A stretch of DNA of 64,000 nucleotides from Neorhizobium populisoli (GTDB lineage Bacteria; Pseudomonadota; Alphaproteobacteria; Rhizobiales; Rhizobiaceae), in NCBI RefSeq assembly GCF_019430945.1, contig NZ_JAHYCB010000008.1, forward strand, positions 212,510 through 276,509, in the 5' to 3' direction. The notes under the pieces are model-generated. The model did not search any database. It had not been told where the DNA came from and worked only from the letters and a program-made list of their open reading frames with translations. Positions 17,575 to 26,225 of the stretch are shown one piece after another. Both the position numbers and the translations under genes were made by a program. Within the stretch, counting starts at the first letter, position 1; every line of letters starts with the position of its first letter.

Positions 17575-18449
17575 CCGACTTTGCCATTTCCCAAAGCATG
17601 CCGGCCAGGCAATCCAGCCCTGTCTTGAGGGCTCTCCGCCGCAATCGTTTCGCCTGGCTCGGTATCGGCTTGCTTGCCTTGATCGTTCTGGTGGCGATCT
17701 TTGCCCCGATCATCGCACCCTATGATCCGCTCAAGCAGAACATCCTTCATCGCCTGAGCCCGCCTTCAGCGGATTTCTGGTTCGGCACCGACAGTTACGG
17801 CCGCGACGTTCTCTCGCGTCTGCTTTATGGCGCAAGGATCTCTCTTGCCATCGGCTTCCTGTCCGTGCTGATTGCCATGGTTGTCGGATCGGCGCTCGGA
17901 ATCCTGGCCGGCTATATCGGCGGCGTCTTCGATCAGATCGTCATGGGCATCGTCGACGTGATGCTTTCCTTCCCGACGCTTCTGCTCGGCCTCATGGTCG
18001 CTGCGATGCTGGGTGCGAGTTTCGAAAACCTCATCATCGCCATAGCGATTACCGAGACGGCACCCTTCGCACGTGTTGCCAGGGCACCGACGATCGCCAT
18101 GAAGCGCCGTGACTTTGTCGAGGCCGGCAGGTCACTGGGTTATACGCCCCTGCACATCATGCGGGTGCATATTCTCCCCAACATCCTGTCGGATATCGTT
18201 GTCGTGGCGTCGCTCTGGATGGCATCGGCGATCCGTACCGAAGCATCGCTGGCCTTTATCGGTCTCGGTGTCCTTCCGCCGACCGCGACCTGGGGCGGGA
18301 TGATCCGCGAAGGATTCGACAATATCCTGAGCGCATGGTGGCTGGTTGTCTTCCCGTCGCTCGCCATTCTTCTGGCGGTGCTTGCACTGAACATTCTTGG
18401 TGATGCGCTCCGCGATGCGATCGATCCCAAAACAAGGAGCCAGGGATGA
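17571..18449 (+). CDS. Dipeptide/opine-type ABC permease (DppC type)
   Basis: 292 residues. An N-terminal OppC-type segment (RALRRNRFAWLGIGLLALIV) is followed by LSRLLYGARISLAIGFLSV and the loop DFVEAGRSLGYTPLHIMRVHILPNI. C-terminal ALRDAIDPK is typical. It overlaps the DppB gene and the fused ATPase gene by four bases each. Confidence 0.92.
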   Translation: MTDFAISQSMPARQSSPVLRALRRNRFAWLGIGLLALIVLVAIFAPIIAPYDPLKQNILHRLSPPSADFWFGTDSYGRDVLSRLLYGARISLAIGFLSVLIAMVVGSALGILAGYIGGVFDQIVMGIVDVMLSFPTLLLGLMVAAMLGASFENLIIAIAITETAPFARVARAPTIAMKRRDFVEAGRSLGYTPLHIMRVHILPNILSDIVVVASLWMASAIRTEASLAFIGLGVLPPTATWGGMIREGFDNILSAWWLVVFPSLAILLAVLALNILGDALRDAIDPKTRSQG

Positions 18450-20317
18450 ACCTGATCAGCGAAAGCCCGATGCACTATTCTGGCCAGGAAACAGGGTTCA
18501 CCGCACCGGCTCGCGAACCGGTCATGTCGGTCCGCAACCTCAATACGTCCTTCAGGACCGGCGACGGATGGAAGAACGTGGTCCGCAACATCTCGTTCGA
18601 TATCGCCGCACGGGAGACGGTCGCGATCGTCGGCGAGTCCGGCTCCGGCAAGAGCGTGACCTCGCTTTCGATCATGCGACTGCTGGCGGCGGAATCGAGC
18701 CGGATCGAAGGGCAGGTCATGTTCAATGGCCGCGACCTGCTTTCGCTGCGGGAAGAGGACATGCGCCGCGTTCGTGGCAATGACATTTCGATGATCTTCC
18801 AGGAGCCGATGACCTCGCTCAACCCGATCTTTTCGGTCGGAAAGCAGATTGCCGAGGCGCTCACCGTCCACACGGACATCACCGAGGCCGCGGCAAAGGC
18901 GGAGGCTATCCGGCTGCTCGAAAAGGTCCGCATTCCGAATGCCGCGAGCCGTTTCGACGAATATCCGCATCAGTTCTCCGGTGGCATGCGCCAGCGCGTC
19001 ATGATCGCGATGGCGCTTGCGTCCAGGCCCAAGGTGCTGATCGCCGACGAGCCGACCACCGCGCTTGACGTGACGATCCAGGGGCAGATCCTCGATCTGA
19101 TAAAGACGCTTCAGGACGAGGAGGGCATGGCGGTGCTCTTTATCACGCATGATATGGGCGTGGTGGCCGAGGTCGCCGATCGTACCATCGTGATGTATCG
19201 CGGCGATGCGGTCGAGGCCGGCAAGACCGAGGACATCTTCCATCGTGGTCAACATCCCTATACTCGCGCACTGCTGTCGGCGGTACCGAAGCTAGGCTCG
19301 ATGGGTGGACGCGACCTGCCGCTTCGGTTTCCCACCGTTGACATGACGACAGGGCAGCAGGTTCCCTTGGCAGAGGTATCGGACACGGTCGCAAGCACGA
19401 AGAGGCCGATCCTTGAGGTCAAGGACCTGACCACCCGCTTTCACATCCGGTCCGGCGCGTTCGGCCGAAAGACAGGAGCGGTGCATGCGGTCGAGAATGT
19501 TTCGTTCGAACTCTTCGAAGGCGAGACGCTGTCGATCGTCGGTGAATCGGGCTGCGGCAAATCGACGACCGGGCGCTCGGTCACGCGGCTCATCACGCCG
19601 ACCGGTGGCAAGGTCACGGTCGACGGCCAGGACGTCATGAAGCTCAGCCAGTCGGCGCTTCGGGCGATGCGCCGATCCATCCAGATGATCTTTCAGGATC
19701 CTTATGCGTCGCTCAACCCGCGCATGAGTATCGGCTCCGCAATCATGGAGCCCTTTCTCCAGCATCGCCTCGGAACGAAGACCGAGGCCCGTGACAAGGC
19801 TGCGCTGCTTCTTGAAAAAGTGGGCCTGTCAGCCGATATGATGGCACGCTTCCCGCATGAATTTTCAGGCGGCCAGCGCCAGCGCATTGCCATTGCCCGC
19901 GCCCTGATGCTTGATCCTAAGGTGATCGTCGCAGACGAGGCTGTGTCGGCGCTCGATGTCTCGATCAAGGCGCAGGTCTGCAATCTGCTTCTGGATCTCC
20001 AGCAGAGCCTCAACCTCGCTTTCCTGTTCATCAGCCATGATATGGCGGTCGTGGAACGGGTCAGCCACCGAGTTGCGGTCATGTATCTCGGAGAGATCGT
20101 CGAAATCGGCCCGCGAGCGGCGGTCTTCGACAATCCCCAGCACGACTACACCAAAAAACTGATGGCGGCCGTGCCGGTGCCCGACCCTGCAAGGCGCAGG
20201 ATCAAACGCAACATGGTGGTTGAAGAACTGAAGAGCCCTGTCCGGCCCGTCGGATACGAGCCGGCGTTGCGGCAGTATCGCGAAGCCTCGCCCGGTCATC
20301 TCTATCGGGTCGATTAA
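18446..20317 (+). CDS. Fused double ABC ATPase (DppD-DppF type)
   Basis: 623 residues carrying two complete nucleotide-binding domains. The first has GESGSGKS, FSGGMRQR and VLIADEPTTALDV; the second has GESGCGKS, FSGGQRQR and VIVADEAVSALDV. A linker of about 60 residues joins them. The fusion supplies both ATPases for the DppB/DppC pair and is common in rhizobial opine/peptide importers. It lies 90 bases before the dehydrogenase-like gene. Confidence 0.93.
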   Translation: MNLISESPMHYSGQETGFTAPAREPVMSVRNLNTSFRTGDGWKNVVRNISFDIAARETVAIVGESGSGKSVTSLSIMRLLAAESSRIEGQVMFNGRDLLSLREEDMRRVRGNDISMIFQEPMTSLNPIFSVGKQIAEALTVHTDITEAAAKAEAIRLLEKVRIPNAASRFDEYPHQFSGGMRQRVMIAMALASRPKVLIADEPTTALDVTIQGQILDLIKTLQDEEGMAVLFITHDMGVVAEVADRTIVMYRGDAVEAGKTEDIFHRGQHPYTRALLSAVPKLGSMGGRDLPLRFPTVDMTTGQQVPLAEVSDTVASTKRPILEVKDLTTRFHIRSGAFGRKTGAVHAVENVSFELFEGETLSIVGESGCGKSTTGRSVTRLITPTGGKVTVDGQDVMKLSQSALRAMRRSIQMIFQDPYASLNPRMSIGSAIMEPFLQHRLGTKTEARDKAALLLEKVGLSADMMARFPHEFSGGQRQRIAIARALMLDPKVIVADEAVSALDVSIKAQVCNLLLDLQQSLNLAFLFISHDMAVVERVSHRVAVMYLGEIVEIGPRAAVFDNPQHDYTKKLMAAVPVPDPARRRIKRNMVVEELKSPVRPVGYEPALRQYREASPGHLYRVD

Positions 20318-20407
20318 CTCTCTGATCTGCGATGGTCCGATTGATCGCGCCGGAGATCGAAGGCCGCTTCGGCCGCCTTGTCAGGGTGAGTAACAAGGAA
20401 AATCACG

Positions 20408-21517
20408 ATGCGTATAGGTATTACCGGAGCCGGCGCTATTGCCATGGGGTATGCGGCATTTCTTTCCCGGAACGGGCATGCGGCATGGCTTTGGTCTCAT
20501 TCGGGAAATGGCACGCAGGAACTTCGTGAAGGCAAAGCTCTGCATGTGTCGGGAGCCATCGAAGGAGAGTTCCATCCTCAGGTGGCTGAGGGGGCCGCGG
20601 ATCTGGCCAAGTGCGATGTCATCGTCCTGGCCTTGCCCGCCTATGGCTACCGGCGTGTTCTGGACGAACTCGCGGACAATCTGGAAGCCCGCCATACCGT
20701 CATCATCAGCGCGCATCTCTCATTCGCCGCGCTCTATCTTGCGAAGAAGCTCGGCGAGCGTGGGCTGCAAATTCCGATCGCCGTCTGGAACACGACACTG
20801 CTGACGGCCAAGGCGCAATCGAGATTGCATGTCAGGGTCGGCGCAATCCGCTCGAAGGTCGATATGGCGGTCGTGCCTGTTCGGAGCGCGGATAGTGCTT
20901 ACAAGATATGTGCCGGGGTCTTCGGCGACAGGTTCCTGCTCAAGGACGATCTCCTGACGATCGCGCTCAGTAATCTCAATCCGCAGAACCACATGGGGAT
21001 CGTGCTCTGCAATCTGACGCGGATCGAACGGGGAGAGACGTGGGGCCAAAACTCCAACATGACACCTGCCGTCGCGAGATTGCTGGAACGGCTGGACCAG
21101 GAGCGGATTGCTATCGCCTCGGCATTCGGCAAGACGGTGCGCACCATCTTCGATCATTCGGCCTTGTCTCACGGCGTTTCGGGAGACTCCGTGGCAGAAA
21201 TTTATGCCAATCTAGCAGCCAGCGGCAAAGACCCGCAAGGCCCGAAGGACATCAACACACGCTATGTCCTCGAAGACGTGCCCTTCGGTCTCGTGCCGAT
21301 GCTGCATCTCGCGCGCATTTCCGGCGCAAGCGCGCGGCTGCATGAATGCGGGGTTGAGCTGCTCGAGGCATGCTACGGGCGCGATTTTGCCGCCGAAAAC
21401 GACATCCTCAGCGAACTTGGCCCATTGGACAGTGATCGGCTCCGGCGGCTAGTCGTGGAAGGTTACCCTGTCGGTTTCTCGCCTGAAGGCATCCGGAAAG
21501 AAGCTGCATCACAATGA
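20408..21517 (+). CDS. Octopine/nopaline dehydrogenase-family protein
   Basis: 369 residues. N-terminal Rossmann motif GITGAGAIAMGYAAFLSRNGH is followed by a C-terminal all-helical domain with NLNPQNHMGIVLCNLT. The Asn/His pair there matches the catalytic His region of NAD(P)-dependent opine dehydrogenases. The family reversibly joins a 2-oxo acid to an amino acid by reductive amination. AAGGAAAA precedes the ATG. In a catabolic operon it may run in the oxidative direction or act on a second imino acid. It overlaps the MmgE/PrpD gene by four bases. Confidence 0.8.
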   Translation: MRIGITGAGAIAMGYAAFLSRNGHAAWLWSHSGNGTQELREGKALHVSGAIEGEFHPQVAEGAADLAKCDVIVLALPAYGYRRVLDELADNLEARHTVIISAHLSFAALYLAKKLGERGLQIPIAVWNTTLLTAKAQSRLHVRVGAIRSKVDMAVVPVRSADSAYKICAGVFGDRFLLKDDLLTIALSNLNPQNHMGIVLCNLTRIERGETWGQNSNMTPAVARLLERLDQERIAIASAFGKTVRTIFDHSALSHGVSGDSVAEIYANLAASGKDPQGPKDINTRYVLEDVPFGLVPMLHLARISGASARLHECGVELLEACYGRDFAAENDILSELGPLDSDRLRRLVVEGYPVGFSPEGIRKEAASQ

Positions 21518-22887
21518 GCGGGACATCTGGCGAGCTGAACGGTTTCCACCAAAACAGCATCGTGGCGCGCATTGTATCCTACGTCGATACGGCGCGGCGG
21601 CAGCCGGTATCGAACCTTCCTCGCCAGGCCGCTATAAGATGCATTCTCGATCTCCTCGGCGCCGCCGCCTCGGGGATCAATCAGCCCGGTGTGCTGGCGG
21701 CTCGAAAGACGGCTTTGGCAACAATGGCCGCCGGTGATGTGCCAATCTGGTTTTCCGGTACGACCAGTTCGGTCGTCGGCACGGCCTGGGCAAACAGTGC
21801 GGCGGCTGCAGCGCTGGACCTGGATGACGGGCATCGGCTGGCGCGCGGTCATCCGGGCGCGGCTGTCATTCCCACAGCGCTTGCCGTCGCCAGTGAGACG
21901 GACGCCTCGCTGGAAGATATCCTGCGCGCGATCATCATAGGTTACGATGTCGGTGTCACCATCGGTGCCGCGCGCACCACTTACGGCAATACCGGGACGT
22001 GGTCGTCCTATGCTGTGGTCGCCACAGCAGCCGTTCTGCGCCGCACTGCGCCCGAGATACTGGCGCATGCTTTGGCGATCGCCGGCGAAAGCGCACCCAA
22101 CCAGTTGTTTGCCAGCGCGCCGGCGCCTCGAAATCCGGCTCCTGAAGGGAGCGATGTGAAAGAAGGCATACCGTGGTCTGTGGTGACGGGGCTGGTCGCT
22201 TTAAGCCTCGCCGAAGCGGGACATACCGGTCCGTGCAACATCCTCGACAGCACGCGACATTACCGGTTTTCCGAGGATCTACGGCTCGGCGTCAATCCGC
22301 ATATCTGCAATACCTATTTCAAGCTCTACGCATGCTGCCGTCACATACACGCGCCGCTTGACGCCATGCTTCAACTCGTAGGCCGGTATTCGATCGATCC
22401 GCATGCAATCGACGCCATCGGGGTCGAGAGCACCAGCGGTGCATTACGCATCTCGAACCGCGATAACCCGACAAATCTTGTCGATGTGCAATACAGCATA
22501 CCGTATTGCCTTGCGCTTGCGACCCTTAGAGGGCCTCAAGCACTTCTGCCGCCGACACCAGCAGTCCTGGGGCAAAGCGCAGTCGTTGATCTGGCGCGAA
22601 AAGTCACGCTGTCAGTGAACGCGGATTTCGATGCGCGGTTTCCTGCCGAAACATTGGCTCGGGTCACGGTGACGGTGATGGGTCGGCATCTCGTTTCGGA
22701 TGTTACCGCTCCGAAAGGGGAGGCAAGTGATCCCCTGTCGTCGGCAGAACTGGAGGTCAAGTTTCGTGCCGCAACAAGGTTATTCCTGAACCCGGCTAGG
22801 CAGGACGAAATCATTGCGTGGATCAACAAGGCTTTCTGTGCTGAGACTTCGAAGTCACTTTTGCCCTTGCATTCAGTTTTAGTATAA
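21514..22887 (+). CDS. MmgE/PrpD family protein
   Basis: 457 residues of the 2-methylcitrate dehydratase-like family: ALDLDDGHRLARGHPGAAVIPTALA is the conserved family block, followed by YDVGVTIGAA and a helix-rich C-terminus. Members dehydrate or isomerise hydroxy acids; cis-aconitate decarboxylase and iminodisuccinate epimerase are also in the family. Iminodisuccinate epimerase is notable here, because its substrate is an N-linked bis-acid resembling an opine. Last gene of the operon; it converges on the DUF4432 gene. Confidence 0.82.
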   Translation: MSGTSGELNGFHQNSIVARIVSYVDTARRQPVSNLPRQAAIRCILDLLGAAASGINQPGVLAARKTALATMAAGDVPIWFSGTTSSVVGTAWANSAAAAALDLDDGHRLARGHPGAAVIPTALAVASETDASLEDILRAIIIGYDVGVTIGAARTTYGNTGTWSSYAVVATAAVLRRTAPEILAHALAIAGESAPNQLFASAPAPRNPAPEGSDVKEGIPWSVVTGLVALSLAEAGHTGPCNILDSTRHYRFSEDLRLGVNPHICNTYFKLYACCRHIHAPLDAMLQLVGRYSIDPHAIDAIGVESTSGALRISNRDNPTNLVDVQYSIPYCLALATLRGPQALLPPTPAVLGQSAVVDLARKVTLSVNADFDARFPAETLARVTVTVMGRHLVSDVTAPKGEASDPLSSAELEVKFRAATRLFLNPARQDEIIAWINKAFCAETSKSLLPLHSVLV

Positions 22888-22904
22888 GGAGTAATCGTTT
22901 TAGC

Positions 22905-23879
22905 TCAACATCTAGCAAGAGAGAGTTTTAGCGAATAAGAGCGACTTTCACTGGGGCTAAGCCATCCGCCTGTCTCCAGGCGAAGGTCTGTCCGAGGCTC
23001 TATCCCAAGCGCAAAGATGCCTGACTGATAAGCGCGCCACACCGCGAGTTTTGGGAGGGTCGCTTGGCTGTAGTCCAGTGAGACAGCAACGCCGCATGTC
23101 TCGTTCCGCAGGACAACAGGCAGCTGGTGCGGCGTTGTGCGGGCGTCCACGACATCGACTTTCTCGCCGAAGTCATCAGAGGGATATGGAGGTTGAGAGT
23201 GAAGCTCCGATTGGAGCGGATCCGGCAGCCCTTCTACCGTCAAGGCGCCATCAAGAAAGGGATAGCCGAAATTTATGTGATACATGATGGCGTGGTCCGT
23301 GGGACGGAAGCCGCGATTTGTCACTTTATCCTCGACGATCAGTTCGTGCCCGAATACCGCGAGAGAGATCCGGCGCCGTAATTCCAGCGTCTCGCCGAAC
23401 ACGCTCGCCTGCCTTACGATTGCTTCGCAGGAAATTTCGGACGTTTCCGTGTCCACACCGTAGCTGAGTAGCCGTGCTTTCTCGACCGATATCCGCCCGT
23501 GGAGGGGCATCTTTCGCGTCGTGAGGTGAGGATGTTTGTATTGGCTGATGTCGGCTTCGTAAGGGCGACTGAAGTGGTCGAGGCCGCAGGTGACCAAGAA
23601 GCCATCAAAGTTGCGCAAAAAGCCCCATCCTTCCTCCGATCCTGGATCATGCGAGGGGAAGGGCATCTGCGCCGGAGAATGCCAGCCGATGTTGACACCC
23701 TTGTAGGAAAGTTCGGAGATATCGAAGCCACGGTCCACGGCAACCTCGAATGTGACCCCGTTTGCATTGCGGCCTATCAAAAGACGTTGACCTCGACCGG
23801 GTCCGTCCTCCAGCATTACTAAGCGGATGTCGGCGATGGCGCGCAGGTCCGCAGTTTTTCTGAGCAGCGTTTCGTCCAC
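22905..23879 (-). CDS. DUF4432/aldose-1-epimerase-like protein
   Basis: 324 residues with the beta-sandwich galactose-mutarotase pattern of DUF4432: VTFEVAVDRGFDISELSYKG, MPLHGRIS and HAIMYHINFGYPFL, with conserved His residues. It starts with GTG at 23879, preceded by AAGGAGTG six bases upstream. It probably interconverts sugar anomers or a related cyclic polyol. It is the last member of the minus-strand series from 32402, 38 bases after the Nudix gene. Physiological substrate unknown; inositol-linked or sugar-linked use would fit the operon. Confidence 0.75.
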   Translation of the reverse strand: MDETLLRKTADLRAIADIRLVMLEDGPGRGQRLLIGRNANGVTFEVAVDRGFDISELSYKGVNIGWHSPAQMPFPSHDPGSEEGWGFLRNFDGFLVTCGLDHFSRPYEADISQYKHPHLTTRKMPLHGRISVEKARLLSYGVDTETSEISCEAIVRQASVFGETLELRRRISLAVFGHELIVEDKVTNRGFRPTDHAIMYHINFGYPFLDGALTVEGLPDPLQSELHSQPPYPSDDFGEKVDVVDARTTPHQLPVVLRNETCGVAVSLDYSQATLPKLAVWRAYQSGIFALGIEPRTDLRLETGGWLSPSESRSYSLKLSLARC

Positions 23880-23917
23880 AGTTCACTCCTTTTTGATAAG
23901 ACCGAGGTCCCTTCGTC

Positions 23918-24439
23918 TCAAGTCTCCACCGACGTACGCGAACGACGGTGTTCACGCCGTTCGAGTCTAGTGATCAAGCCGCGCAGTTCCGGCTCGCCGA
24001 CCGAAGAAGCCGCAACGGCGGGCTCAAACCATTCAAGTGTTCGCTGGTGTCGTTCCGGGAACTTGTCGTCGATCTCTCGCACGTCTATCAGGTGCACCTG
24101 CACCATGGCTGGCACCAACTCGCCGCCCTCAAGCTTTTTGACATAGGTGTAGTGGCCCCACGGCTTCTTACGGATACGGCCCCTGACACCCGCCTCCTCC
24201 CAAGCTTCCTGGCTCGCGACTTCATGCGGCTTCTTCTTCCGCATCGGCCATCCTTTTGGGATGATCCACCGGCCGCTGTCTCGACTGGTGATCAGGAGCA
24301 CTTCGATCGAGCCATCGGCCCGGCCAGTGGACCGATAGCAAATAGCCGCGTACTGCGTCAGGATCTCTCCTCTGCAGAGCTTGTCCGCGACAAGGGAGAG
24401 CTGCGAAAGGCCGTCTCGTTTTGTTGTATTAGCAGGCAT
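23918..24439 (-). CDS. Nudix hydrolase
   Basis: 173 residues. QYAAICYR and LLITSRDSGRWIIPKGW precede a Nudix box that reads G-x5-K-x7-QEAWEEAGV: the first Glu is replaced by Lys and the Arg by Gln, while the metal-binding EAWEEAG is retained. This sequence type resembles diphosphoinositol-polyphosphate phosphohydrolases. It lies downstream of the GDPD and inositol-phosphatase genes after a 169-base gap, so co-transcription is uncertain. A truncated paralogue sits at 34405. Confidence 0.8.
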   Translation of the reverse strand: MPANTTKRDGLSQLSLVADKLCRGEILTQYAAICYRSTGRADGSIEVLLITSRDSGRWIIPKGWPMRKKKPHEVASQEAWEEAGVRGRIRKKPWGHYTYVKKLEGGELVPAMVQVHLIDVREIDDKFPERHQRTLEWFEPAVAASSVGEPELRGLITRLERREHRRSRTSVET

Positions 24440-24608
24440 GGGCCGGTCGATCTCCAGATCGGTTGCCGTCGCTCTACTTGGATGAAGAAGCGACGGCTCG
24501 GTAGGCAGATGCCGTCCCCCTTAAGCTTCCATGAGGGGGCACCGGGGTAAAACCCGCCAGACGCCGCAGCGAAGCCGGTGGCTCGAAAAGCTCCTGTTTC
24601 GGCGAGGG

Positions 24609-25415
24609 CTAAGCCGCGTGAGAAACATTCTGCAGCAGCGGCCGCAATCGCCTGACGAAGTCTTCGCTTCCGCACGCGAACCGAAGCTTCTCAGGAAGCT
24701 CGATCTGATCCCAGTCGATCGTATGAGAGACGCCGAGATTAGCCAGGATCGGCAGTGCGGCCATGACGTCCCAAGTGGAATCACCGAGTGACAGGTATCC
24801 GTCGGTTTCCCCGAGCGCGACTTCGATGAACGATGCGGTCGCCGAGCCGCAGATACGGAAGCTGATCTGCAGTTCGTCCGACACAAATCGCATCAGTTCG
24901 AGCCGATCACTGGTCGAGACGGTTGGATGGATGCCGAAGCTCATGGCCGCCTGCGACATGTCGAGGGGCTTGAGAGGCGCCATCGGCTTTCCGTTCAGCC
25001 GCGTCGGCACAGAACGACCGCCCACCAGCATCAGGTCACGGGCCGGTGCAAAGATGACGCCGAAGGTCGGCCGGCGGTTCTCATAGAGGCCGATCGAAAT
25101 TGCCCAGTTTTGGCCGCCACGGACAAAGTTGAAAGTTCCGTCGATAGGGTCGATAACCCAGATGCGCTCTGACGTACCTGCAATTTCACCGCCCTCTTCG
25201 CCGTATAGCCCGTCACCTGGGAATGCCTTTCGGAGCTCAGCGATCAGAAAGTCTTCGACTTCGCGATCGGCCTTGGTGACGAGATCGAGATGTCCCTTTT
25301 TCTCCACCGGCAGATCAGCAAGTGAACGGAAGTGTGCAAGTGCCAGCGCACCCGCTCTTCGCGCGATGTCCTCGACGATCACTTCCATTGTGTTCTGCAA
25401 ATGCGTTTCAGCCAT
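24609..25415 (-). CDS. Inositol-monophosphatase-family phosphatase
   Basis: 268 residues with all IMPase metal-site motifs: DLVTKADREVEDFL, GEEGGE, WVIDPIDGTFNFVRG and GDSTWDVMAALPIL. ATG 25415 overlaps the end of the phosphodiesterase gene by eight bases, indicating translational coupling. It would dephosphorylate inositol phosphate, histidinol phosphate or a related sugar phosphate; the coupling to a glycerophosphodiesterase favours inositol phosphate released from glycerophosphoinositol (inference). Confidence 0.87.
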   Translation of the reverse strand: MAETHLQNTMEVIVEDIARRAGALALAHFRSLADLPVEKKGHLDLVTKADREVEDFLIAELRKAFPGDGLYGEEGGEIAGTSERIWVIDPIDGTFNFVRGGQNWAISIGLYENRRPTFGVIFAPARDLMLVGGRSVPTRLNGKPMAPLKPLDMSQAAMSFGIHPTVSTSDRLELMRFVSDELQISFRICGSATASFIEVALGETDGYLSLGDSTWDVMAALPILANLGVSHTIDWDQIELPEKLRFACGSEDFVRRLRPLLQNVSHAA

Positions 25416-26211
25416 TGGCTTCAGCCTTAAGCCTTGCCACCTGGGACACGTCATTGCTGATGAGCTGGTCGAGTTGGCCATCACGGATCCACTCGACTAC
25501 ATTGGCTTCGATATCGACGCCGTAAGATTTAAGGCTTTTCAGCTTGCTCGGCGGAGGCACGTGGAGGAAGGTGGCGATCCCGCCTTCATGGAGCTGCTTT
25601 GCCTCTCCGCTCGGGAAATGATGAATTTCGAGGTTGATCGCATCGACGGTTGCCTCGATTGCGATCGCAGCCGGGTCGATCAAGCGCGAGTGCGAGAGGC
25701 CGACAGTCGGGACTTCCGGGATTGCCTTCTTCAGGGCGCGCAGTTGCACGAAGTCAAACGAAGAGAACTGCAGTAGATCGGCGCAACCAAGCTCGTTGAT
25801 CAGAGCTTTCAGCTTCGGGAAGAACACGTCGTCTTGACCGTAGGTCTTCAGTTCCAGCTGATAGATTATATTGTGCTCGCGAGCGAACTCTAGCGCCTCG
25901 CGAAGTCGTGGCACGCGCTCATCGGCGAAAGCCTCGCCAAACCACGAGCCGGCGCTCAAGGCAGTGATTTCCGAATAGGTGAGCTTGTTCACCAGGCCAT
26001 GACCGTTGGTGGTGCGGTCGACAGTCTCGTCATGAATCAGCACAAGTTCGCCATCGCTGGTAATGCGAAGGTCAGTCTCGCAAGTAACCCCGGGTCCCGC
26101 GAATTCCCGCGCCGCCCGGAACGCAGCGTAGGTATTTTCCGGCGCGCCTTCGCTATGGCCCCGATGGCCGGCAAGACGCATGGTCAGCGGCGTCATTCTT
26201 AGCGGATTCAT
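25408..26211 (-). CDS. Glycerophosphodiester phosphodiesterase
   Basis: 267 residues of the GDPD family. AGHRGHSEGAPENTYAAF holds the catalytic His-Arg and ENT, CETDLRITSDGELVLIHDETVDRTTNG holds metal-binding Glu/Asp and the second His, and LELKTYG follows. There is no signal peptide, so it acts in the cytoplasm on imported substrate. ATG 26211 has AAAGGAAA upstream; ATG 26226, which overlaps the preceding stop, is the alternative. It cleaves glycerophosphodiesters to glycerol phosphate plus an alcohol. Confidence 0.9.
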   Translation of the reverse strand: MNPLRMTPLTMRLAGHRGHSEGAPENTYAAFRAAREFAGPGVTCETDLRITSDGELVLIHDETVDRTTNGHGLVNKLTYSEITALSAGSWFGEAFADERVPRLREALEFAREHNIIYQLELKTYGQDDVFFPKLKALINELGCADLLQFSSFDFVQLRALKKAIPEVPTVGLSHSRLIDPAAIAIEATVDAINLEIHHFPSGEAKQLHEGGIATFLHVPPPSKLKSLKSYGVDIEANVVEWIRDGQLDQLISNDVSQVARLKAEANG

Positions 26212-26225
26212 TTCATTTCCTTTCA

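Noticed and set aside
20365..20388. GGCCGCTTCGGCC hairpin between the fused ATPase and the dehydrogenase-like gene
   Set aside because: Short stem without a T-run; the 90-base gap and common orientation favour readthrough.
24516..24539. Hairpin CCCCCTTA / TGAGGGGG between the phosphatase and Nudix genes as a terminator
   Set aside because: The stem is good but no T-run follows on the minus strand, so it is not called as a terminator.
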